Positions 18,877 through 26,762 of a stretch of DNA of 26,762 bases are shown here, piece after piece. The stretch spans positions 1-26,762 of the forward strand of contig JAOOKL010000003.1 of assembly GCA_028408025.1 (NCBI GenBank), in the 5' to 3' direction. Within the stretch, counting starts at the first letter, position 1. The number at the start of each line of letters is the position of its first letter. Position numbers and translations under genes: made by a program. The stretch comes from Candidatus Pelagibacter sp. (lineage in GTDB: Bacteria; Pseudomonadota; Alphaproteobacteria; Pelagibacterales; Pelagibacteraceae). The notes under the pieces are model-generated. The model saw nothing but the letters and a program-made list of their open reading frames with translations. It made no database searches and had not been told where the DNA came from.

Positions 18877-20427
18877 TTATTTGTAAGCAATCTCTCTAGC
18901 GGACATAATCAATTCATCAGCTTCTTTTCTGGATAATGAAAATTCCTCTAAATATCCATCTATTCTAATTTTTTTTCCTTTAATCTCATCAAAACCACCT
19001 ATCAATTCATCAGAAGATAAATCTGCAAAATCTGACAATTTTTTAATATTTTTTTGCCCTAATATTACAAGCATACCTTGGGTCATGCCTTTAAGATTTA
19101 TTAAAGCTTCTTCAACTCCTAGTTCCTTCAGTTTCTGCGAGATGGCCTCTTTTTCTTTAATTAAAGTTTCTTTAGATCTACTAATCAATTCTTTAGCGGT
19201 ATCCTCATCAATAGCATCGATTTTTGAAATATTTTCAGGTGTCGACTGAGCTATATCTTCTATACTTGGAAAACCTTCAGATACTAAAAGCTGCCCTAAT
19301 GTTTCGTCTACTTCTAAATTTTTAATTAATGTTTCAGTTCTCTCTTTAAATTCAGCCTGTCTTCTTTCTGAGTCTTCTTTATCAGTTAAAATGTCTATCT
19401 CATAATTTGTGAGTTTAGATGCTAACCTTACGTTTTGTCCTCTTCTTCCAATTGCTTTACTTAAATTTTCTTCAGTTAAAATTATGTCAATTCTTTTATT
19501 ATCTTGATCTATCAAAACTTTTTGGATTTCAGCAGGCGACAAGGACTCTGATATCAATGTGGGTAAATCTTCTGTCCATTTTATAATATCTATCTTTTCT
19601 CCATGCAATTCATTAACTATAGTTTGAACTCTGCTACCTCGCATACCTACGCATGCTCCAACTGGATCAATTGAAGAGTCTTGCGAGTGAACACAAATTT
19701 TAGCTCTGCTACCTGGGTCTCTAGCTACAGATTTAATTTCTATTGTACCCTCATAAATTTCTGGAACTTCTTGAAAAAATAATTTTGCTAAAAATTGCGG
19801 ATGCGCCCTAGATAAAAATATTTGATGTCCTTTAAGTTCTTTTTTTACCTCATAACAATAAGCTTTAACTCTATCACCATTTTTAAGTATTTCTCTTGGA
19901 ATTAGCTCGTCTTTTTTAATAACTCCTTCAGCTTTTCCTAAATCTACAATTACATTTCCATACTCTAACCTCTTTATAATTCCACTGAGTATTTGTCCTT
20001 GTTTGTCTATAAAATCTTCATACTGTCGGTTTTTTTCAGCTTCTCTCACTCTACTACTAATAACTTGTTTTGCACTTTGAGCGGCAATTCTTCCAAAATC
20101 TACTTGGGGTAATTCCTCAAAAATTTTATCTCCGATTTTCAGAGAGTCGTTACTTGAACTTACTTTTTTAGCATTATCTAATGATATTTCTCTTGCAGGA
20201 TCTTCAACGTTTTCAACTATTTCTAATACTTTTTGAATTTTTATATCTCCACTTTCCCTATCAATTATAACTTCAATATTGTTATCAGCTCCAAATTTAG
20301 TCAAAGCTGCTTTTTGGATTGCACTTTCCATCGAACCTATAACCAATTCTTTGTCTATAGATTTTTCATTCGCTACAGCATCTACTATTCGTAAAAGTTC
20401 TAGTTTATCTAATCCTCTATTTAACAT
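18877..20427 (-). CDS. nusA: Transcription termination/antitermination factor NusA
   Basis: RNA polymerase-associated factor that enhances pausing and intrinsic termination and joins antitermination complexes. The 516 residues run: N-terminal polymerase-binding domain (about 1-125, starting LDKLELLRIVDAVANEKSID), S1 domain (about 130-200), and KH domains with SRAHPQFLAKLFFQEVPEI and DPVGACVGMRGSRVQTIVNELHGEKIDIIKW. Helix-hairpin-helix repeats follow from about residue 350, typical of proteobacterial NusA. A clear Shine-Dalgarno (GGAG) precedes the ATG by 8 nt. rimP, the usual upstream partner, is missing; metK precedes instead, separated by an intrinsic hairpin whose U-tract touches the Shine-Dalgarno. 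This suggests attenuation, perhaps by NusA itself. Confidence 0.97.
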   Translation of the reverse strand: MLNRGLDKLELLRIVDAVANEKSIDKELVIGSMESAIQKAALTKFGADNNIEVIIDRESGDIKIQKVLEIVENVEDPAREISLDNAKKVSSSNDSLKIGDKIFEELPQVDFGRIAAQSAKQVISSRVREAEKNRQYEDFIDKQGQILSGIIKRLEYGNVIVDLGKAEGVIKKDELIPREILKNGDRVKAYCYEVKKELKGHQIFLSRAHPQFLAKLFFQEVPEIYEGTIEIKSVARDPGSRAKICVHSQDSSIDPVGACVGMRGSRVQTIVNELHGEKIDIIKWTEDLPTLISESLSPAEIQKVLIDQDNKRIDIILTEENLSKAIGRRGQNVRLASKLTNYEIDILTDKEDSERRQAEFKERTETLIKNLEVDETLGQLLVSEGFPSIEDIAQSTPENISKIDAIDEDTAKELISRSKETLIKEKEAISQKLKELGVEEALINLKGMTQGMLVILGQKNIKKLSDFADLSSDELIGGFDEIKGKKIRIDGYLEEFSLSRKEADELIMSAREIAYK

Positions 20428-20431
20428 TTTA

Positions 20432-20461
20432 AGTACTCCTAAAAAAAAATGGGCTAAAGCC
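20432..20461 (-). other. Possible nusA leader ORF (short, speculative)
   Basis: Reading through the terminator hairpin, ATG at 20450-20452 region opens a short frame MGFSPFFFRST that stops at TAA about 1 nt before the nusA ATG. GGAG lies 9 nt upstream of this ATG. The frame overlaps the second hairpin arm and the T-tract, and contains the nusA Shine-Dalgarno, so its translation could affect both hairpin formation and nusA initiation. With only 11 codons, chance is an adequate explanation, and the phenylalanines simply come from the T-tract. Coordinates are approximate at the edges. Confidence 0.2.
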
Positions 20462-20467
20462 CATTTT
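20441..20467 (-). terminator. Intrinsic terminator/attenuator between metK and nusA
   Basis: On the minus strand, a perfect inverted repeat with arms AAAATGGGCT and AGCCCATTTT (20446-20467) and a 2-nt centre, effectively a 9-bp stem with a four-base loop, is followed by an uninterrupted run of T (9 from 20449 down to 20441). This is a textbook Rho-independent terminator and a rare GC-rich hairpin in this window. It ends the tsaB-to-metK unit. The run ends next to AGGAG, the nusA ribosome-binding site, so nusA transcripts starting upstream must pass it. Confidence 0.85.
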
Positions 20468-20520
20468 GATATTCTCCAGATTCAGACAATATTTAATTGA
20501 AAATTATGGTTTTTTCAAGA

Positions 20521-21687
20521 TTACAATTTAAATATATCTGTTTTATCTGTTTTTTCCCAGGTAAATTCACCCTTATTTGAAGGTTTTCTTCCAAAATGTC
20601 CATAAGCAGATGTAACTTCATATATGGGATTATTAAGTTTCAACATTTCTCTAATACCTCTTGGTGACAAATCAAAATTTTGATTTATAATTTTTTTAAC
20701 ATCTTCAATTTTATCTTCGTCTCCCTCAGATAATTTCAAAAATATTGACAATGGTTTTGAAACTCCAATTGCATAAGCCAATTGGATAAGACATTTTTCA
20801 GATATACCTGATGCAACTATATTTTTGGCAAGATACCTCGCTGCATATGCTGCTGACCTATCAACTTTGGTAGGATCTTTGCCTGAAAAAGCTCCCCCAC
20901 CATGTGGTGCTGCTCCTCCATAGGTATCTACAATTATTTTTCTACCAGTTAAACCAGTATCCCCATCTGGGCCTCCAATAATAAACTGACCAGTAGGATT
21001 AACATAAATTTCTTTTGAGTCTAAATCTTTAATATACTCGTCTGGAATTGATTTTTTAATATATGGAATAGTAAGTTCTTTGACTCTTTCTTGATTTAAA
21101 TCTTCAGAGTGTTGAGTGGAAATAACTACGGAAGTAACTTTTGATGGTTTATTGTCTTCATATAACATTGTAACTTGACTTTTTGAGTCTGGCTCTATTC
21201 CTTTTAAGACTCCCTTTTTTCTATCTTCAGCCATCAATCTTAAAATCTTGTGGGAGAAATGAATTGGGGCTGGCATTAATTCCGCGGTTTCTTTGCACGC
21301 ATAGCCAAACATTATACCCTGATCGCCAGCTCCTTCATCTTTGTTATCTTTTGAGTCTACGCCCATTGCTATATCTGCAGATTGTTCGTGCAAAAATGTT
21401 TCGATATTTGCGGTTTTCCAACTAAATCCTTTTTGATCATAGCCAATATCTTTGATGCATTCCCTTACCTTATTTATAATTTCTTCTTTATCGATCTTTG
21501 GACCTCTAATTTCTCCTGCTAAAACTACTTTATTTGTTGTAGTCAAAGTCTCACAAGCAACTCTTGAGAATGGCTCTTGACCTAAATATGAGTCAACAAC
21601 CATATCAGAAATTCTATCACAAACTTTATCAGGATGACCCTCTGAAACAGACTCGCTAGTAAATAAAAAATTATTGTTTTTTAGCAT
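20521..21687 (-). CDS. metK: S-adenosylmethionine synthetase
   Basis: Makes S-adenosylmethionine from methionine and ATP, supplying UbiE and other methyltransferases. The 388 residues start with [20 protein letters not shown], the ATP-binding N-terminal motif (about 9-28), then [12 protein letters not shown] and the phosphate-binding [14 protein letters not shown] with [26 protein letters not shown]. The full length is normal. The ATG lies 17 bp inside the 3' end of lnt, so there is no room for a SAM riboswitch in front of this copy. The gene ends 54 bp before a strong intrinsic hairpin. The HTH gene and trmB that often flank metK in alphaproteobacteria are absent. Confidence 0.98.
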   Translation of the reverse strand: MLKNNNFLFTSESVSEGHPDKVCDRISDMVVDSYLGQEPFSRVACETLTTTNKVVLAGEIRGPKIDKEEIINKVRECIKDIGYDQKGFSWKTANIETFLHEQSADIAMGVDSKDNKDEGAGDQGIMFGYACKETAELMPAPIHFSHKILRLMAEDRKKGVLKGIEPDSKSQVTMLYEDNKPSKVTSVVISTQHSEDLNQERVKELTIPYIKKSIPDEYIKDLDSKEIYVNPTGQFIIGGPDGDTGLTGRKIIVDTYGGAAPHGGGAFSGKDPTKVDRSAAYAARYLAKNIVASGISEKCLIQLAYAIGVSKPLSIFLKLSEGDEDKIEDVKKIINQNFDLSPRGIREMLKLNNPIYEVTSAYGHFGRKPSNKGEFTWEKTDKTDIFKL

Positions 21688-23248
21688 TTTTATATTTTTT
21701 AAAAATTAAAAAGATAAATAGATATGTAAATAAAAGTATAAAGAATATCAAATCATTTTTATTTTTATATTCTGATTTTATCAAAGGGACATCTAATTCA
21801 ATATTCCCAGTCTCATAGGCATTTAATTTTTTAATTATTTCTCCTTTATTACTAATAATTGCACTTATACCTTGGTTGGTAGATCTTATTAAATAAGTAT
21901 CATTTTCTATCGCCCTAAAAATTGCTTTAGCAAAATGTTGGTGGGGGCCTATTGAGTTTCCAAACCATCCATCTTCAGAAATATTTATTATTAAATTTGT
22001 TTTGTGATCACTTTTTTGGACTAGTTCTGGAAAAATAATTTCATAACAAATTAAAGGAAGAATATTTAAATCGTCGATCAAAATATTTTCTTGTTTTTTT
22101 CCTTTAAGGAAAGATCCATAACCCTGGGTGATCTTTTTAAGACCAGTTTGTCTCAAATAATTTTCAAAAGGCAAAAACTCACCGAAAGGAACTAGTTTTC
22201 TTTTTTTATATTTATTTAGTATTTCAAATTCATTGTTTATAATTACAAAACTATTGTAGAAAAGATTTGTTTTTTGATATTCGTAATTGACCCCAAATAC
22301 TATTAGATGAGATTCGCCAAAATTTTTTTTGATTATATTTTTAAAATTTGAAATTTCTTTAAAGTCATATCCTGCAAAAATACCTTCGGGCCATATGAAA
22401 ATTGTTTTTTTTGATTTGTCGGGATCGCTATATCTTATTAATTTTTTTATTTTCTTTTCAATTTCATCAATTTGCAAATTATAATCTAATTCAAAATTCG
22501 GTGATATTACTTTAATATGAATTTTATCATCCTTTGTAAGATAGTTAGATAATCCTTTATTTTTATTTATAGAGAAACTTCCATATAAATATGTAAGAAA
22601 TACTAATATAAACGTAAGACTTAAGACTATAATTTTTCTACTTAATTTGACTCTATAAAAAATTACTACTGGAATAGTAAAAATAGTTATGGCCATGAGA
22701 TTAAAAGCATATAGTCCAAAATAATTTAAGATTTGTAAGATTTCAGTAAACCAAGACCAACTATATCCGATAAGATTCCAGGGAAATCCGGTAAGTACTT
22801 TACCCCTTATGTAATCAGAAAGTGCGTAAGATCCTGAAAATAATAAAATAGATGAAATATTGTAATTTATGAAAGGACCTATAAATAGAATTGTTGCTCC
22901 CATAAATAATCCTAAAAACATTGGTATTAATATTAAAGCAAATGGTATCAATACTTTAAAACTTTCATCGAAAGTCAAAGAATAGCTTATCCAATAAATA
23001 CCGCTTAAGTAAAAACCAAATCCAAAAATAAAACCAATTAAAAATAAATTTTTCTTGTAAGGTCGTTTACGATAAAAATTTCTTGTTCTTTTGCTTACAA
23101 AAACAATCAATGAGAAAAAAAGTGGTAATAAAATAAAATTAATGTATGAAAAATTAAAAGGTTGGAATGAAAATACTGTCAAACTTCCAAGACAAAAAGG
23201 TATGACATATATAACTATAAATCGATTATCTAGAATTTTATTTATCAT
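21671..23248 (-). CDS. lnt: Apolipoprotein N-acyltransferase
   Basis: Inner-membrane enzyme that adds the third acyl chain to the N-terminal cysteine of lipoproteins. The 525 residues have about six N-terminal transmembrane helices (roughly 10-215) followed by a periplasmic nitrilase-fold domain and a final C-terminal membrane helix. The catalytic triad region is visible: E in IWPEGIF (about residue 288), K in [13 protein letters not shown], and C in [10 protein letters not shown], plus NISEDGWFG typical of Lnt. It starts directly after the ybeY stop and overlaps metK by 17 bp. corC, which usually separates ybeY and lnt, is missing. Confidence 0.95.
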   Translation of the reverse strand: MINKILDNRFIVIYVIPFCLGSLTVFSFQPFNFSYINFILLPLFFSLIVFVSKRTRNFYRKRPYKKNLFLIGFIFGFGFYLSGIYWISYSLTFDESFKVLIPFALILIPMFLGLFMGATILFIGPFINYNISSILLFSGSYALSDYIRGKVLTGFPWNLIGYSWSWFTEILQILNYFGLYAFNLMAITIFTIPVVIFYRVKLSRKIIVLSLTFILVFLTYLYGSFSINKNKGLSNYLTKDDKIHIKVISPNFELDYNLQIDEIEKKIKKLIRYSDPDKSKKTIFIWPEGIFAGYDFKEISNFKNIIKKNFGESHLIVFGVNYEYQKTNLFYNSFVIINNEFEILNKYKKRKLVPFGEFLPFENYLRQTGLKKITQGYGSFLKGKKQENILIDDLNILPLICYEIIFPELVQKSDHKTNLIINISEDGWFGNSIGPHQHFAKAIFRAIENDTYLIRSTNQGISAIISNKGEIIKKLNAYETGNIELDVPLIKSEYKNKNDLIFFILLFTYLFIFLIFKKYKNAKKQ

Positions 23249-23713
23249 TTAATCTAAATACTTAAGATACATTTTTTCTTGTTGACTCATTTCTTTAAAA
23301 TCTTTTAGTATTTTATGTTTGTATCCAAATAAATGCATTAAACCATGAATCCACAAAGTATTAAGATTTCTTTTAAAATTATTGCTTTTCTTTTGAGAAC
23401 ACAATTTATCAAAGTTTATGATAATATCTCCAATATAAATTTCTTTTTCTTTTCTAATTTTTTTATTAAGCTCCTTTTTTTCATAAAAAGGGAAAGATAA
23501 AACATCGGTTGATTTATTTTTTTTTCTAAATTTTTTATTTAATCTTTTAATCTCTTTTGTATCAGATAGTAACAATGAACAGATTATCTTTTTCTTTTTA
23601 AATAATTTATTGTTTTTATTTATTAATCTTAATTTATTGTCAAAATAATCTTGGGGATTTTTTAAAGTCTTTTTCCAAAGGATATTGTTAGTAATTACAT
23701 TAATCTTTATCAT
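23249..23713 (-). CDS. ybeY: Endoribonuclease YbeY (rRNA maturation factor)
   Basis: Zinc-dependent endoribonuclease involved in 16S rRNA 3' maturation and ribosome quality control. The 154 residues end in the signature HGLMHLFGYKH (123-133) with zinc ligands H123, H127 and H133; the loop STDVLSFPF (68-76) is the second family block. The length is normal. Its start overlaps phoH by 14 bp and its stop touches the lnt ATG, in the widely conserved phoH-ybeY order. The lysine content is very high, as in the neighbours. Confidence 0.95.
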   Translation of the reverse strand: MIKINVITNNILWKKTLKNPQDYFDNKLRLINKNNKLFKKKKIICSLLLSDTKEIKRLNKKFRKKNKSTDVLSFPFYEKKELNKKIRKEKEIYIGDIIINFDKLCSQKKSNNFKRNLNTLWIHGLMHLFGYKHKILKDFKEMSQQEKMYLKYLD

Positions 23714-24707
23714 CAGCGCTTTTTTTTTGATAAGCCCGAATAATTTTAGAGACTAATGGATGTCTAACCACATCTGTATGATCAAATTCAATAATCTTTA
23801 TTTCTTTAATATGCTTTAGAGTATTTTTGGACCTGATTAGGCCCGATTGAGATTTATTTAAAAGATCAATCTGAGATGGATCTCCGTTAACAACTAATTT
23901 TGAATTTTCACCAATTCTTGTTAAAAACATCTTAATTTGTGTATCTGTTGCGTTTTGAGCTTCATCCAAAATTGCAAAGCAATTTTTTAAAGTTCTTCCT
24001 CTCATGAAAGCAAGGGGAGCTATTTCAATTTCTCCAGTCTCAATTTTTTTTTGAATTTTTTCAAATCCAAATAGATCGTACAAAGCGTCATACAAAGGTC
24101 TTAGATAAGGGTCCACTTTTTCTTTCATATCCCCTGGAAGAAAACCAAGTTTTTCACCAGCTTCAACAGCAGGACGAGATAAAATAACTCTTTCAACTTT
24201 TTTTTCCATAAGTAAAGTTATTGCAACTGAAACAGCTAAAAAACTTTTTCCTGTTCCGGCTGGTCCCAATGCCATAACAATATCATTTGTTTTCAGTGAT
24301 TTTATATATTCTGACTGTTTTTCAGATCTTGCTATAACAGATTTTCTTGGAGTTTTAATAAGTTGTTCAAGAGATTGAACGTTTGATTGTTGGTTCGTAT
24401 CAATATTTTTTTTCACAGAAATTACAATATCATTTTTTTCTATGACATTTGTCAATATAAACTTATCAATTAAAAATTTAATTGCACTAAGCACCAATGA
24501 AGTGTTTTCGTTTTGTCCTTTAACAGTTAGAGAGTTTCCTCTAAAGAAGATTGTTGTTTTAGTTAATTTTTCTAAATCTGATAAGTTCTCATTAAAACTT
24601 CCCACTATTGCCATTAATAGATTATTATTTGATATCTGTATGTTAATTGTTTGACTATCTATTTTTTTGAAAACAAAATTTTTTTCTAATTTATTTAAGT
24701 TGTTCAT
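23700..24707 (-). CDS. phoH: PhoH-like ATPase
   Basis: P-loop ATPase of the PhoH family, whose exact role is unsettled but which is linked to RNA metabolism. The 335 residues have an N-terminal domain with a KH-like region (about 20-100), then the Walker A motif GPAGTGKS (148-155) and ERVILSRPAVEAGEKLGFLPGDMKEKVDPY. Walker B (CFAILDEAQN) and the sensor segment KLVVNGDPSQIDL follow. All fit full-length PhoH2-type bacterial proteins. It lies between miaB (10-bp gap) and ybeY (14-bp overlap), the usual alphaproteobacterial place. Confidence 0.95.
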   Translation of the reverse strand: MNNLNKLEKNFVFKKIDSQTINIQISNNNLLMAIVGSFNENLSDLEKLTKTTIFFRGNSLTVKGQNENTSLVLSAIKFLIDKFILTNVIEKNDIVISVKKNIDTNQQSNVQSLEQLIKTPRKSVIARSEKQSEYIKSLKTNDIVMALGPAGTGKSFLAVSVAITLLMEKKVERVILSRPAVEAGEKLGFLPGDMKEKVDPYLRPLYDALYDLFGFEKIQKKIETGEIEIAPLAFMRGRTLKNCFAILDEAQNATDTQIKMFLTRIGENSKLVVNGDPSQIDLLNKSQSGLIRSKNTLKHIKEIKIIEFDHTDVVRHPLVSKIIRAYQKKSADDKD

Positions 24708-24717
24708 TTATTAAATA

Positions 24718-26040
24718 TTATGCTGCTAGGTTTTTATTATATAACAAATCTCCAGTCATTGTATTTAGATTAAAGTCTTTTATTCTAACGCAGATTTTTT
24801 TTCCAATTATATTTTCCTTACAATTTACAACTACAGAGTTTTGATGTTCGTCTCTTCCAAAAAACTGGTTATCATTTATTTTATTTTCAAATAAAACTTT
24901 TAAAGTTTTGTTTAGTAATTTTTTTTTATATTCCTTTTTAATATTTTCTGAAATATTTTGAAACTCTATTAACCTATTTTTTGCGGTTTGTTTTTCTATT
25001 AAATTTAATTTAGCCGCGGGCGTTCCATATCGCGGACTGAAGATATAAGAATAAGTGTTTATAAATTTAACTTCTTTAAGCAGTTTCAATGAATACCTGA
25101 AATCTTTTTCTGTCTCGCCTGGATAAGCTATGATAAAATCACTTGTAAACTCTATTTTTGGATTTATTTCTCTCAGTTTAAAAATAATTTTTTGATAATC
25201 CTCTACAGTGTGTTTTCTATTCATGTTTTTTAATATTTTATTTGAACCGCTTTGAACAGGTAGATGGAGATGTGGCATTAATTTTTTAGAAACACTAAAT
25301 AATTTAATCAAGTCCTCACTCATATCTTTAGGATGAGACGTGGTAAACCTCAATCTTTCTAACCCATTTATGTTTTCTAACTCAAGAATTAGATCGGATA
25401 ACCTTTTATTGCTATTATTGTAAGCGTTTACATTTTGACCTAATAATATAATTTCTTTAGAACCATTACTAATAAGTTGCTTAGCCTCTGAAATTATTTG
25501 CTCAAATTTTCTAGAAAACTCCGGTCCTCTTGTGTAAGGAACAACACAAAATTTACAAAATTTATCACAACCCTCTTGTATAGTTAGATAAGAAGAAACT
25601 TTCTCTTTTGAATTTTCAATATATTCTAAATTATCAAATTTACCTTCAGCTTCAAATTCAGTAAAATTAATTTTTTCATTTTTCCTTTCTAATTGTAGAA
25701 GTATATTATTTAAATAATGATAAGACTGAGGTCCAATAACACAATCAATATATTTTTCCCTCTTCATTAAAATTTCACCCTCTGCTTGGGCAACACATCC
25801 AGCGACAACCATAATAGGTTTTCTTTTATCTTTAAAAAGTTTTTTTATTCTGCCAATGTCATGGTAAACTTTATCTGTAGCTTTTTCTCTTATGTGACAA
25901 GTATTTAAAATATAGCAGTCAGCTTCGATAGGATTAATAGTTTTCGTATAGTTAATTTTTTTTAGAGTTTCTAAAATTCGTTCGCTGTCATACTCATTCA
26001 TTTGACAACCAAAAGTTTTAATAAATATTTTTTTTTGCAA
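24718..26040 (-). CDS. miaB: tRNA-2-methylthio-N6-dimethylallyladenosine synthase
   Basis: Radical-SAM enzyme that methylthiolates isopentenyl-adenosine at position 37 of tRNAs reading UNN codons. The sequence carries the N-terminal [4Fe-4S] cysteines in FGCQMNEYDS, NTCHIREKA and VAGCVAQ, and the radical-SAM C-x3-C-x2-C in GCDKFCKFCVVPYTRG. The C-terminal TRAM domain is present and the protein ends TGDLLYNK. No ATG is available near the start. I choose the TTG at 26040, immediately after the fur stop, giving MQKKIFIKTFGCQMN, which matches known MiaB starts; 440 residues result. A TTG at 26085 would add 15 residues and overlap fur by 44 bp. Confidence 0.95.
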   Translation of the reverse strand: MQKKIFIKTFGCQMNEYDSERILETLKKINYTKTINPIEADCYILNTCHIREKATDKVYHDIGRIKKLFKDKRKPIMVVAGCVAQAEGEILMKREKYIDCVIGPQSYHYLNNILLQLERKNEKINFTEFEAEGKFDNLEYIENSKEKVSSYLTIQEGCDKFCKFCVVPYTRGPEFSRKFEQIISEAKQLISNGSKEIILLGQNVNAYNNSNKRLSDLILELENINGLERLRFTTSHPKDMSEDLIKLFSVSKKLMPHLHLPVQSGSNKILKNMNRKHTVEDYQKIIFKLREINPKIEFTSDFIIAYPGETEKDFRYSLKLLKEVKFINTYSYIFSPRYGTPAAKLNLIEKQTAKNRLIEFQNISENIKKEYKKKLLNKTLKVLFENKINDNQFFGRDEHQNSVVVNCKENIIGKKICVRIKDFNLNTMTGDLLYNKNLAA

Positions 26041-26041
26041 T

Positions 26042-26461
26042 TTATTTTTTAATTTTTGAACCGTAGAGTTCAAGTTTATGGTCAACTAATTTATAGCCAA
26101 GCTTGTTAGCAATTTTTTCTTGTAGAATTTCAATATCTTTGTCTACAAACTCCACTATTTCACCACTGTTTATATCGATTAAGTGATTATGATCATCGTT
26201 AATTTCATATCTAGCTTTTCCAGTTTTGAAATCATGTTTAATTAAAATTCCAGCCTCCTCAAAAAGTTTTACTGTTCTATAAACCGTTGCGATACTTATT
26301 TTATCATCAATTTGTGTCACACGCTTATGTAGTTCGTCTACGTCAGGGTGATCTTTCGAACCATATTCTTCTTTGGACTCGGAAAGTATTTTCGCAATTA
26401 TTTTTCTTTGCTCAGTAAGCCTTACACCTTTTTCTTTACATTTATCTTCAATATTGCTCAT
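26042..26461 (-). CDS. fur: Fur/Mur family metal-responsive regulator
   Basis: A 139-residue Fur-superfamily repressor with winged helix in 1-85 (VRLTEQRKIIAKIL, ISIATVYRTVKLFEEAG) and a C-terminal dimerisation/metal domain with DDHNHLIDINSGEIVEF (89-105). The segment corresponding to CxxC zinc cysteines in E. coli Fur carries none, as in alphaproteobacterial Fur/Mur. In that group the protein often responds mainly to manganese (Mur), and iron control is left to Irr/RirA. It lies 9 bp after tsaB and directly before miaB, the conserved alphaproteobacterial position. Distinct from the Irr-type regulator at 8686-9108. Whether iron or manganese is sensed cannot be read from sequence. Confidence 0.9.
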   Translation of the reverse strand: MSNIEDKCKEKGVRLTEQRKIIAKILSESKEEYGSKDHPDVDELHKRVTQIDDKISIATVYRTVKLFEEAGILIKHDFKTGKARYEINDDHNHLIDINSGEIVEFVDKDIEILQEKIANKLGYKLVDHKLELYGSKIKK

Positions 26462-26470
26462 AAATTAAAT

Positions 26471-26762
26471 TTAACTTAAATATAACGGTTTAATCAATTT
26501 TTTTTGTATTAATTTTTTATCAATTAAAATTTCAATATTTTCAAGGTTAAATACAGGTAAATCCTCATTTTTAAAACCGTACAATTTGACTTTTTTTGAT
26601 ATTTCTATTCCTTTTGCTACTGAAAGAGCAATTCTTATCGAAGAAAAGCTGCCAGGACCATTATTAACAAGAATTGAAAAATTTTTATCTATATTTGCTT
26701 TGTGCTTAGTGGTCAAATTTAATATTGTAGAGACTAAGAAATCATTTTTATTTATTTTAGTT
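26471..26762 (-). CDS. tsaB: tRNA threonylcarbamoyladenosine biosynthesis protein TsaB, partial (N-terminus beyond window)
   Basis: Open from the right edge of the window through to the stop, in frame, 96 residues visible. The block VNNGPGSFSSIRIALSVAKGIEISKKVKLYGF is the TsaB/YeaZ signature (GPGSFTGxRxGxxxAKG). TsaB forms the complex with TsaD and TsaE that makes the t6A modification of ANN-decoding tRNAs. After the signature only about 60 residues remain, ending IKPLYLS; typical TsaB proteins have well over 100 here, so much of the second half seems lost. rimI, commonly the next gene in alphaproteobacteria, is absent and fur follows after 9 bp. A TTG at 26716 could be mistaken for a start, but it falls within the conserved region. 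Confidence 0.85.
   Translation of the reverse strand, partial: TKINKNDFLVSTILNLTTKHKANIDKNFSILVNNGPGSFSSIRIALSVAKGIEISKKVKLYGFKNEDLPVFNLENIEILIDKKLIQKKLIKPLYLS

Noticed and set aside
21671..21720. Possible SAM riboswitch before metK
   Set aside because: The metK start lies inside the lnt coding sequence, so there is no non-coding leader to hold one.
24718..26085. miaB start at TTG 26085
   Set aside because: The extra 15 residues lie within fur and do not resemble the family; TTG 26040 gives a normal MiaB N-terminus right after the fur stop.
26471..26716. 81-residue independent gene starting at TTG 26716
   Set aside because: The frame remains open to the window edge and the conserved TsaB signature begins close to it, so it is the 3' part of a larger gene.

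Overview
The window looks like a chromosomal segment of a small, streamlined, very AT-rich alphaproteobacterium, most like the SAR11/Pelagibacterales group. The reasons are the strong A/T bias with A- and T-runs inside genes, almost no intergenic DNA (the longest gap is about 110 bp, and most of that looks coding), frequent stop/start overlaps, and alphaproteobacterial protein types: an Irr-type Fur regulator beside fabA-fabB-fabI, a Fur/Mur lacking the usual zinc cysteines, and a C-x4-C MutM zinc finger. The assignment comes from reading protein motifs by eye; no database search was possible. I see no phage, insertion sequence, CRISPR array, tRNA or rRNA.

Left part (1-6213): the 5' end of rpsT and then mutM on the minus strand, diverging across 11 bp from a plus-strand run ubiE-ubiB-coaBC-dut-ThiF/MoeB-like-SH3 protein. 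These serve ubiquinone synthesis, coenzyme A synthesis, dUTP removal and repair of oxidised bases. rpsT next to mutM|ubiE often lies near dnaA in alphaproteobacteria, so the origin could lie off the left edge (inference).

Middle (6210-11678): a minus-strand unit irr-katG-small DUF2061-like membrane protein, divergent from fabA-fabB-fabI (anaerobic-type unsaturated fatty acid synthesis plus enoyl-ACP reductase). katG has a good sigma70-type promoter with a near-perfect palindrome over its -10 and spacer. The palindrome is one base from both the Irr (ICE) and the PerR consensus as I recall them. A second palindrome lies between irr and fabA.

Accessory stretch (11733-13990): a GNAT-like protein, a DUF2334 polysaccharide-deacetylase-like gene that appears split by a -1 frameshift at an A8 run, and a larger GNAT acetyltransferase starting at GTG. 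These interrupt otherwise core gene order.

Right part (13987-26762, all minus strand, transcribed right to left): tsaB (N-terminus cut by the window)-fur/mur-miaB-phoH-ybeY-lnt-metK, then an intrinsic terminator hairpin immediately before nusA-infB-rbfA-rpsO-pnp. This is the common alphaproteobacterial order with several usual members missing (rimI, corC, the small HTH gene, trmB, rimP, ylxR, truB), consistent with genome reduction. The hairpin touches the nusA Shine-Dalgarno, so it may act as an attenuator as well as the end of the metK transcript.

I did not find a clearly new multi-gene system. The best leads are the katG operator with its adjacent Irr-type regulator, the frameshifted DUF2334 gene, and the nusA leader.
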